This document shows, piece after piece, positions 14,352-20,229 of a DNA stretch of 20,229 nucleotides. Below the pieces are notes generated by a model, which saw nothing but the letters and a program-made list of their open reading frames with translations, ran no database searches and was not told where the DNA came from. How positions within the stretch are numbered: the stretch's first letter is position 1; every line of letters begins with the position of its first letter. Origin of the DNA: Dehalococcoidia bacterium (lineage in GTDB: Bacteria > Chloroflexota > Dehalococcoidia > GIF9 > AB-539-J10). Location: positions 1 through 20,229 of the forward strand of contig JAUWHW010000012.1 in NCBI GenBank assembly GCA_030605665.1, written 5' to 3'. The translations under genes and the position numbers were made by a program.

Positions 14352-14679
14352 TCAGGGTAACATTCCTTTCAAAATGAGCTTGGTGCGGTGAACGAATTCG
14401 GGGCAGGGCAATTGGCTCTTCATCATCATAAAGAATTGAGGAGGCATCCAGCAATTTAACCCTACATCCATGAGTTCGACTTCACCGCTTACCCCCACAG
14501 CTAAAGTCACCCACAAAAATCTGCGATTTTTGCGGGAACCCAACAAAGCCTCGCACTACATTTTTAAACAGCCTCAAAGGGATTCTAGCCCTTCTGAAAG
14601 CCCTTTCCCAAAACCTCAGCACACCACGATGAGAAATAAACTTAACCTCTTCTCCGCCACCAAAGCTAAGACGCAGGCG
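14352..14679 (-). pseudogene. DUF2344 (radical-SAM-linked protein) remnant, split by a repeat
   Basis: The minus strand from 14679 reads RLRLSFGGGEEVKFISHRGV and continues LRFWERAFRRARIPLRLF down to about 14562, the N-terminus of the DUF2344 family (usual form: ...EEVKFISHLDLMR.WERA.RRA.IPLAYSQGF). A 61-bp repeat (14500-14560) replaces the expected YSQGF.PHP.I segment. Past it, in a different frame, come LAVGVSGEVELMDVGLN and then WMPPQFFMMMKSQLP, the next conserved part of the family. The codon in the expected start position is TAG (14682-14680) behind AGGAGG, so the start appears lost. The C-terminal two thirds are absent. The 5' end overlaps the end of the CorC-like gene, suggesting a former operon. 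Dead gene. Confidence 0.78.
14500..14560. repeat. 61-bp inverted copy of the MITE-like element's left part
   Basis: 14500-14560 is the exact reverse complement of 13251-13311, from TGTAGTGCGA to GTGACTTTAGC. The other end of the element is missing here. It lies within the DUF2344 remnant and interrupts it. Confidence 0.95.
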
Positions 14680-15946
14680 CTACATCCTCCTTTTCCCTGG
14701 TTACCATAACTTTCTCTATCTTCATTCCACGCATCTCGGTTACAACAAATTTCAGGTTGCGGTATTTCAATTGCTCACCCTGTATGGGTATCCGACCCAG
14801 ATGGCTAAGAATAAAACCAGCCACAGTCTCGTAATCACCGGTAGGCAGACCCAGCTCCAATTCCTCATTAGCCTCCTCCACACGGAATCCACCATCCAGC
14901 CGAAAGGCATTAGCGCCAGCTACCACAAAGTCTCTATCTTCTTCAGTTAATTCATGCCTGATATCGCCCACGATCTCTTCAGTTAACTGCCCCAAGGTAA
15001 CCATCCCGGCTATGCCTCCAAACTCATCCACAATGATTACTATGTGGTAACCGCCATCTCTCATCTCGGTGAGAAGCTCTCCCAGATGTTTGCTCTCCGG
15101 CACAAAGTGAGCCGGCCGCACCAAATCATCAATGAGCATTTCTTCGCTGGCGGAGTCATTGGTTAACTGCATAAGCACATCCTTAGCAAACAAGATGCCC
15201 ACCACATTATCAGTATTATCTTTATACACTGGAAAACGGCTATACGGCGTTTGAGCATAGATAAGTAGAAAATCGCTTAACTTCATCCCTTGCTCCACCC
15301 AGGTAATTTCCGTCCTGGGAATCATTATCTTGCTCACAGGGCAATCAGTAAACTCAAACACCTGGTGTAACATTTTCGCTTCGTTCTCCTCCACCACTCC
15401 TTCATCCTCACCGGCGCTTATGGCGGAGCGTATCTCACCCTCGCTAACCAATTCCCTGGCCTCCGCAGACTCAGCTAACATTCTGGTAAACCTTAAACCA
15501 ATGCGCCCCAATATCAGGACAAAGGGATAAAAACACCATTCTATTATCCTTACCGGATTAATATAAGCTAAAGATAGTCCTTGAGCATGCCGCACAGCCA
15601 TAGACTTAGGAATAACCTCTCCAAAGACTAAAATCAAGGTGGTCACTCCCACAGTAGCTATGATTGGCCCCCATGGTAAGCCAAAGACTGCTACTGCCAT
15701 GATGGTGCCCAGTGTAGCCGCAGCCACATTCACCAGGTTATTACCCAGCAAAACAGTGGCTAAAAACCTCTCTGGCTTATCAGCGGCTTGGGCTAGTTGC
15801 CTGGCTCCCCTGACTCCACTCTCCACCAAATATCTTATGCGCAGCCTGGGCAAAGAGATAAAAGCTGCTTCAGCGCTAGAAAAGAAAGCTGAAATTACCA
15901 GACAAATTAGAAAGGCTAATAAAAGCCAACTATCGCCGTCGTCCAA
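14666..15946 (-). CDS. CNNM/CorC-type membrane protein with CBS pair (HlyC/CorC family)
   Basis: 426 residues. A DUF21/CNNM membrane domain occupies about 5-185: hydrophobic segments at 7-25, 63-88, 93-112 and 133-152, with the signatures FFSSAEAAFISL and LVFGEVIPKSMA. A CBS pair follows (about 205-330: MIPRTEITWV, RFPVYKDNTDNVVGIL, HIVIIVDEFGGIAGMVTLGQLTEEIVGDI). A CorC/HlyC transporter-associated domain closes it (about 338-416). Members are linked to magnesium or cobalt efflux and cation homeostasis; older names call them hemolysins. The start is TTG 15946, right after an in-frame TAA, preceded by GGGGGTGG. The DUF2344 remnant begins in its last codons. Function as an ion transporter is by family only. 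Confidence 0.93.
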   Translation of the reverse strand: MDDGDSWLLLAFLICLVISAFFSSAEAAFISLPRLRIRYLVESGVRGARQLAQAADKPERFLATVLLGNNLVNVAAATLGTIMAVAVFGLPWGPIIATVGVTTLILVFGEVIPKSMAVRHAQGLSLAYINPVRIIEWCFYPFVLILGRIGLRFTRMLAESAEARELVSEGEIRSAISAGEDEGVVEENEAKMLHQVFEFTDCPVSKIMIPRTEITWVEQGMKLSDFLLIYAQTPYSRFPVYKDNTDNVVGILFAKDVLMQLTNDSASEEMLIDDLVRPAHFVPESKHLGELLTEMRDGGYHIVIIVDEFGGIAGMVTLGQLTEEIVGDIRHELTEEDRDFVVAGANAFRLDGGFRVEEANEELELGLPTGDYETVAGFILSHLGRIPIQGEQLKYRNLKFVVTEMRGMKIEKVMVTREKEDVAPAS

Positions 15947-16082
15947 TTAGAGCCACCCCCTGACCTCCCCACTAAACAAACTTACCATATTTCTACAATA
16001 AACTCTTGAGCTAAGACCTACACTTATATAAATCATGATAGCATTGACCCATAAATTTGTCAAAACACTGTACTCCTTCTTT
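15947..16082. other. Intergenic region upstream of the CorC-like gene
   Basis: No gene is seen. It should hold the promoter of the minus-strand gene at 14666-15946; no motif stands out strongly. Confidence 0.3.
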
Positions 16083-16106
16083 GTAGTGGCGGGGTTTATC
16101 CCCGCC
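16083..16106. repeat. GTAGTGGCGGGG...CCCCGCC unit, copy 3 of 3
   Basis: Identical to 8864-8887 over the full 24 bases, including the TTTAT loop. Confidence 0.9.
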
Positions 16107-16142
16107 TTAGCGATTGGGGACAGAGCGGCGTTTGCAAATAAG

Positions 16143-16209
16143 CGTAGTGCGAGGCTTCAGCCTCGTGCCAGGCAGCCGGGGATGCACGACCTTAAAAGGT
16201 CGCACTACG
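16143..16209. mobile_element. Small MITE-like element, 67 bp
   Basis: Perfect 10-bp terminal inverted repeats CGTAGTGCGA (16143-16152) and TCGCACTACG (16200-16209). The interior has GGCTTCAGCCTCGTGC and GCACGACC..AAAGGTCG. The ends and arms match 13251-13342, without that copy's 40-bp GTTGGGTTCCCGC...GTGACTT insert. GCGATTGG (16111-16118) and CCAATCGC (16214-16221) form a further inverted pair around it. Confidence 0.75.
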
Positions 16210-16251
16210 AAAACCAATCGCCGTATGTAATTGCGAGCCCCTTCGCTTTCT

Positions 16252-16277
16252 GTCATTCTGAGCGCAGCGAAGAATCT
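16252..16277. repeat. GTCATTCTGAG...GAAGAATCT dispersed repeat, second locus
   Basis: GTCATTCTGAGCGCAGCGAA followed by GAATCT; related to the array at 11507-11692. GGCGTGGCAATCTCA (about 16303-16314) next to it recurs near 8846. Confidence 0.8.
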
Positions 16278-16314
16278 GGCGGTGCTCAGGACAGGCTCCG
16301 GCGTGGCAATCTCA

Positions 16315-16346
16315 TAAAAAGAGGGGCAGTTAAAAACTGCCCCTCT
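16315..16346 (-). terminator. Intrinsic terminator of the surface-protein operon
   Basis: AGAGGGGCAGTT (16320-16331) pairs perfectly with AACTGCCCCTCT (16335-16346) across a three-base loop. On the minus strand the stem is followed by TTTTT. It lies 25 bases after the stop of the gene at 16372-17748. Confidence 0.9.
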
Positions 16347-16371
16347 ACGGTCTCTTATTAACGCTCTATAC

Positions 16372-17748
16372 CTATTCTCTTCTCAACCCGAAGACCAGTC
16401 CACAGACAAGCGCTATGGCCACCACCACAATGGCTATTATGCCACCCGTGCCCAGTGGACCACCAAACCCTACGGCCGCCTCTGTTGGTGGAACTAGCAC
16501 GGTGAATTGCCCCGTTTCTCCTTCCACAGATACCTGATAGTTCCCCGGAGTTACCTTGCTCACCGTGAAGACCACAGTCTTGCAGCCACCAGGAGAAACT
16601 CCTACTGCCTGGCTCTGCTCCGCATAGCCATTGATATATAAACCCACGCTGTGCGTTCCTCTTTCACCACCATGGTTGGCTATGTTGATGGAAATCTCCA
16701 CCTGCTGGCCGGGCAGGACCTGCTCAGGTGAGATATGGAGGTTGGAAGCGGCAAAGTTCGCTGACTCAGGCGGCAGGACATAAGGTACTTTAGGTTCTAG
16801 CACAGTGATGTAATCTTCTTTTGTTTTAGTATCTGCGCCACCGGGACCGGTCACCGTAAGGCTGACATCATAGCTTCCAACATCAGTATAGGTATGAGAT
16901 GGATTTCGGGCAGTGCTAGTTGCGTCATCGCCGAAGTCCCATTCCCAGGAATCAATCTCGCCTTCTGACTCATCGGTGAACTCCACTGTCAGCGGTGCAG
17001 TACCACTTCTCGGCGAGCCGCTGAAATCAGCGGTTGGCGCCGCTACGGTGCTGATTGCCAGGTCCACGTTCTGGGCTTCTATCCGGAATGTGCCTGTTTG
17101 CGGAGCATCGTAATCTTCACCTTCATAGGTGACCACGAAGCTAACCGTCTCGCCCACATCATCGGTAGTACCAGACGCATCCAGCCAGTATTCATTATCA
17201 TCCAGGTCGGGACGCACAGCCGTTGGCCCTGTTTCCACAGGACCCCATGTAGTGCTTCCCATAGATGCCGCCACGCCAGTACCCGACGGTGCCGCACTGC
17301 CATCTACGGTTACCACGCCGTAGAATCCAGTCATAACTGGACCAGGAGTTGGTCCTACCTCAACTTCTATGGCCAGGTCCACATTCCCTGCTTCGTATCC
17401 AAAGGTGCCTGTTTGTGAGGCAGAATACTCTTCACCCTCATAGGTGACCACAAAGCTAACTGTGTTGCCAATATCGTCATCAGTACCTGATGCATCCAGC
17501 CAGTATTCATTATCCGCCAGGTCAGGGCGCAAGGCTGTTGGTCCTGTTTCTACAGGACCCCATGTAGTACCTCCCATAGATGCCTGCACCAGAGTTCCTG
17601 ATGGGGCTGGAAGCTCATTTATGGTTACCTCACCATAGAATCCAGTCATGACCGGACCCGAAACATCAGCCAAAGCGAGAAGAGGCATGAGCACAGCCGC
17701 TGTAAGTAAGAAAGTAGTTAATATAGCTAAGCTAGCTCTTTTCCTCAA
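16372..17748 (-). CDS. Surface protein: two tandem repeats, PKD domain, CARDB domain, C-terminal anchor
   Basis: 458 residues. A signal peptide covers about 1-27 (MRKRASLAIL...LLALADV). Two tandem repeats of about 97 residues (31-127 and 136-232) each begin GPVMTGFYG and hold TTWGPVETGPTA, RPDL.DNEYWLDASGT and TVSFVVTYEGE. A PKD domain (239-317) has the hallmark WEWDFGDDATSTARNPSHTY. A CARDB-like domain (about 330-420) follows, and then a membrane helix (436-455) with a basic GLRRE end, so the protein is exported and anchored by its C-terminus. Start TTG 17748 sits behind AGGAGGGG. It is last of three surface genes and is followed by a terminator. A structural or adhesive cell-surface role is likely; no enzyme motif is seen. 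Confidence 0.88.
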   Translation of the reverse strand: MRKRASLAILTTFLLTAAVLMPLLALADVSGPVMTGFYGEVTINELPAPSGTLVQASMGGTTWGPVETGPTALRPDLADNEYWLDASGTDDDIGNTVSFVVTYEGEEYSASQTGTFGYEAGNVDLAIEVEVGPTPGPVMTGFYGVVTVDGSAAPSGTGVAASMGSTTWGPVETGPTAVRPDLDDNEYWLDASGTTDDVGETVSFVVTYEGEDYDAPQTGTFRIEAQNVDLAISTVAAPTADFSGSPRSGTAPLTVEFTDESEGEIDSWEWDFGDDATSTARNPSHTYTDVGSYDVSLTVTGPGGADTKTKEDYITVLEPKVPYVLPPESANFAASNLHISPEQVLPGQQVEISINIANHGGERGTHSVGLYINGYAEQSQAVGVSPGGCKTVVFTVSKVTPGNYQVSVEGETGQFTVLVPPTEAAVGFGGPLGTGGIIAIVVVAIALVCGLVFGLRRE

Positions 17749-17772
17749 TTATCCCCTCCTTTTTTACCATAT

Positions 17773-19275
17773 TTAACTTGTTGGATATGTCCAGACACAA
17801 TCAGCAGTAGCAGAAACAAGGTACGCCTTGCCATACTCCAAACTGTCCAGGCTATTAAACTGAGGTTCAACGCCCTTTGCCCAACTGAGCCACGTGCCCG
17901 CTGGAATTGTTATCGTTGCCTCATCAGCGGTAACCTGATGCCACACCATCACTGCCTCAGCAGGCAAATTAGCTGGAAGGTCAGCATCAATGCCAGGGTA
18001 AACTGACACCACTGTCATGCCCTCATACAACTGTATAGTTGCCGGCACCGCCGGGGTAACATCCATAGTGGTATCTCCGCCCACATCATACTGCTCTTCA
18101 GGGCCAACCTTCAGCACTCCAGCAAAGGCAGCGTCATCAACCGTGCTACCTGGTGCCGTCACGGAGTACTTGAAGCTCATAGCACTCGCAGTTGTCGCGG
18201 CAAAGAAGGTAAACGTTGCCTCCCTGGGATTTGTTTCACTTACCACACCTTCAAGCCCAGCGTCTTCTGGGCCTGAGATAATCTCACACTGGACATCGTA
18301 GGTATCGGTGGTGACGAAGGCGAAGTCCTCGGGCAGGGTTTCCACTACCTGGCCCAGAAGAACATTCGTCATATCAATCTCCACCTCAAACTCGGCATTT
18401 ACCACGACTGAATCAGGTAAATCTCTATCCGCCGCTGGCACAGCTGCCGGGGTGACGTTCATAGTGCTATCGCCACCAACAGGATATTCCTCCTCAGGGC
18501 CAACCTTCAGCACTCCAGCAAAAGCAGCTCCTGTAACCGCACTAGACGGTGCCGTCACAGAGTATTTGAAGCTGCTGGCCGTGGCCGAGCTGGCAAAGAA
18601 GGTAAACGTCGCCTCCCTTGCTCCTGTTATCTCCCCCGTAACTCCTCCTTCAGGCATCCCTGAGATAACCTCACATTGAACATCAACGGTATCAGTGGTG
18701 ACAAAGGCAAAGTTCGCCGGCAGGGTTTCCACTACCTGCCCAAATTGAGCATTGGATATGTCAATCTCTACATCAAACTCTGCATTTACCAGTACTGAAG
18801 GGGGCAAGTCTCTATCTGCTGCCGGTCCTGCTTCCCCGGTGACGTCCATGGCAGTATCACCGCCGACATCGCTCCAGGTCGCCTCGTCTGGGCTGGGTTT
18901 AAGCACCCCGCTGAAGGTAGCACCTGTAACTGGGCTGCTCGGCGCAGTGACCGTATATGTGAAGGTAGCAGGCGTGGCTGAAGCAAAGAAGGTAAATGTT
19001 ACCACTTGACCGTCTACCGTTGCCGAGACTCCACCTTCAGGCATATTCGAGCCTGCCGCACAGGAAACAAAGGCGAAGTTTGCTGGTAAGGTCTCCACAA
19101 CCTGACCAAACGTCGTCTCCAGGGTAATTGTCACGTCAAACTCGGCATTTACCAGGACTGAATCAGGCAAATCCCTCTCTGCCGTGTCTGGCGTCGCCAT
19201 AACTACCCCCGGCACCAAAGCAAGCACTAACATCAAAGTTCCGATTATTGCTATCAACTTTTTTCTCATTCTCAT
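17773..19275 (-). CDS. Secreted surface protein with three tandem beta-rich repeats
   Basis: 500 residues. The signal peptide is MRMRKKLIAIIGTLMLVLAL...VVMATP. Three repeats of about 113-125 residues (33-145, 153-275, 283-407) each start DRDLP.SV.VNAEF (ERDLP in the first) and contain GQVVETLP..FAFV and FTFFA, then a Y(S/T)VTAP.S segment, ending in VGGD..M.VTP-like strands. They look like immunoglobulin-like or DUF11-like modules. The C-terminal part (about 412-500: LYEGMTVVSVYPG...GTWLSWAKGVEPQFNSLDSLEYGKAYLV) resembles a module common at the ends of Chloroflexota and archaeal surface proteins. No membrane anchor or sorting motif is seen. The ATG follows AAGAGGT. The next gene lies 24 bases downstream. 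It may be an S-layer-type or adhesive protein. Confidence 0.87.
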   Translation of the reverse strand: MRMRKKLIAIIGTLMLVLALVPGVVMATPDTAERDLPDSVLVNAEFDVTITLETTFGQVVETLPANFAFVSCAAGSNMPEGGVSATVDGQVVTFTFFASATPATFTYTVTAPSSPVTGATFSGVLKPSPDEATWSDVGGDTAMDVTGEAGPAADRDLPPSVLVNAEFDVEIDISNAQFGQVVETLPANFAFVTTDTVDVQCEVISGMPEGGVTGEITGAREATFTFFASSATASSFKYSVTAPSSAVTGAAFAGVLKVGPEEEYPVGGDSTMNVTPAAVPAADRDLPDSVVVNAEFEVEIDMTNVLLGQVVETLPEDFAFVTTDTYDVQCEIISGPEDAGLEGVVSETNPREATFTFFAATTASAMSFKYSVTAPGSTVDDAAFAGVLKVGPEEQYDVGGDTTMDVTPAVPATIQLYEGMTVVSVYPGIDADLPANLPAEAVMVWHQVTADEATITIPAGTWLSWAKGVEPQFNSLDSLEYGKAYLVSATADCVWTYPTS

Positions 19276-19303
19276 ATTTTACCTCTTCTTCATTAAGGCG
19301 GTT

Positions 19304-19333
19304 AGGGCAGGGGCTTTTGCAAGCCCCTGTCCT
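19304..19333. other. Hairpin between two surface-protein genes
   Basis: AGGGCAGGGGCTT (19304-19316) and AAGCCCCTGTCCT (19321-19333) form a 13-bp stem with one mismatch and a four-base loop. No T-run follows on either strand, so it is more likely an mRNA stability or processing element (or a repeat) than a terminator. Confidence 0.6.
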
Positions 19334-19345
19334 AGTACCTGCCTC

Positions 19346-20229
19346 TCAGCAAGCAGTGTGTCCTATGTAGTAGTCGATAACATCGAGTAGCTGACTGATG
19401 GTTATAGTACCACCAATGTAATCATCAATAGCGTCCAGAAGCTCACCTATCTCAATGTAGCCGCTCTCATCTTCATCATAGTCGCAAGGCCCGGAAACAA
19501 TGAGAGTGAGGGTCACTGCAACCGTCTGTGGAGTGTTGGTTGCACCTGGAGCAGTGATGGTAATAGTGCCATTATAGGTATCTTCAGTTAGTCCAGTAAT
19601 GTCCACTGATACCGTCACGGTGTCGTGCTCGCCAGTGGAGCTTCCACTAGGTGGGCTCTCACTAAGCCAGGCAGCACCATCGCTCACCGACCAATTGAGG
19701 GTTGTTCCAGCAGCACCACAGTTCCATATCTCCAGCGGCTGGTCTAGTGGGTTATCCCCACCAACATCGGCGCTGAAGCTCAAGGTTGTCGGGCTGTTGC
19801 ATATTGTCGGGTATACATCCGGCACCACTGAAAAAGTGTTGATGTACAATCCGGTGCCATCAACAGCGTCGTAGACGAACTTAGCCCTGACCCAGACGGT
19901 TGTCGTCTCATACGAGTCCTCGGTCTTGAATGAGCTCACCAGAATGTAGTCTCCATCATCGTTGTAAGTTGGGTCAGTGATGTCAGGGAGCTCAGGCAGG
20001 ACAAACTCAGTGTAGTGCCAGGGGAGTGTCTCGATGTTTATCCAGCGCCACAGCTCATCGCCATTCACCTGTTCGAATTTCTCTTCCAGCAGGTTGGTGT
20101 CAAACCTGGGCTCTTTCTCCTCGATTACCCAGTAGATGAGGAGGTCGCCATCAAGGGCGCCAACATCCTCAATCCATCTCTCGGCGATGGTATCGTAGTC
20201 GTTGGATAAGAAGTCAACGGTGCCACAGC
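19346..20229 (-). CDS. Surface protein with BACON-like and dockerin-like domains (5' end outside window)
   Basis: The frame is open to the window edge, so at least 293 residues are present and the start is not seen; the GTG at 20068 is internal. The N-terminal part in the window (CGTVDFLSNDYDTIAERWIE...LLIYWVIEEKEPRFDTNLLEEKFEQ) has no recognised fold. A BACON-like beta-sandwich follows (LSFSADVGGDNPLDQPLEIW, then LNWSVSDGAAWLSESPPSG and TYNGTITITAPGA). The end is dockerin-like: two copies of a D/N-rich calcium loop and helix (CDYDEDESGYIEIGELLDAI, then DDYIGGTITISQLLDVIDYY). The second loop is short. It is the first of three co-directional surface genes. The dockerin-like end may bind calcium or a partner domain; cellulosome assembly is not implied. 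Confidence 0.82.
   Translation of the reverse strand, partial: CGTVDFLSNDYDTIAERWIEDVGALDGDLLIYWVIEEKEPRFDTNLLEEKFEQVNGDELWRWINIETLPWHYTEFVLPELPDITDPTYNDDGDYILVSSFKTEDSYETTTVWVRAKFVYDAVDGTGLYINTFSVVPDVYPTICNSPTTLSFSADVGGDNPLDQPLEIWNCGAAGTTLNWSVSDGAAWLSESPPSGSSTGEHDTVTVSVDITGLTEDTYNGTITITAPGATNTPQTVAVTLTLIVSGPCDYDEDESGYIEIGELLDAIDDYIGGTITISQLLDVIDYYIGHTAC

Noticed and set aside
14347..14457. A minus-strand frame reading KLLDASSILYDDEEPIALPR that looks protein-like
   Set aside because: The alternative frame (LAVGVSGEVELMDVGLN...WMPPQFFMMMKSQLP) matches the expected order of DUF2344, so this frame is a shadow.
15947..16082. Possible regulatory RNA upstream of the CorC-like gene (for example a magnesium riboswitch)
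   Set aside because: The region is short, AT-rich and shows no conserved stem set that I could recognise.
16035..16361. Plus-strand frame of 108 codons
   Set aside because: It runs entirely through dispersed repeats and the terminator of the opposite-strand operon; typical repeat-derived peptide (CHSERSEES).

Overview
The window reads as bacterial chromosome with features I associate with Chloroflexota, probably a Dehalococcoidia-like lineage. Those features are frequent TTG/GTG starts, strong AGGAGG ribosome binding sites, a single-membrane style MacAB-type exporter with no TolC gene beside it, repeat-built surface proteins, and many short dispersed repeats of the GTCATTCTGAG...GAAGAATCT and GTAGTGGCGGGG type. 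The lineage is inference; no rRNA or marker gene in the window settles it.

Layout. 1-475 (-) is the N-terminal part of trpS, cut by the window edge. 476-6886 (+) is a compact stress-response and efflux region: a small secreted helical protein (785-1216), an OmpR-family response regulator and sensor kinase (1439-3455), and a three-gene export operon (3649-6886: HlyD/MacA-like adaptor, MacB-type ATPase, FtsX/MacB permease). All three transcription units start with the same direct-repeat box, TTAACR-N5-TTAAYA, just upstream of a -10-like element. They therefore look like one self-contained regulon. The adaptor also carries an inserted helical segment resembling the core of the small secreted protein.

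7072-8484 (-) holds tRNA-Glu(CTC), rnhA, tRNA-Gln(CTG) and a retropepsin-like protease. 8485-14700 is a repeat-rich, eroded region. It contains a frameshifted 5' fragment of polA, three small genes of unknown function with unusual overlaps, a MntA/HepT-like pair whose HEPN gene has lost its normal end, an orphan Smr (MutS2 tail) fragment, tilS with two in-frame repeat insertions, a histidine phosphatase, and a DUF2344 remnant disrupted by a repeat. Remnants lie beside or are interrupted by repeats, which suggests that repeats drove the rearrangements.

14666-15946 (-) is a CNNM/CorC-type membrane protein. 16315-20229 (-) is a run of three surface-protein genes (a BACON plus dockerin-like protein, a three-repeat protein, a two-repeat PKD/CARDB protein with a C-terminal membrane anchor) that ends in an intrinsic terminator.

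Functional links. The regulator pair probably controls export of a toxic or envelope-active compound, with the small secreted protein as a possible periplasm-like sensor or buffer. The surface genes are transcribed together. The remaining genes are housekeeping genes scattered among repeat debris.
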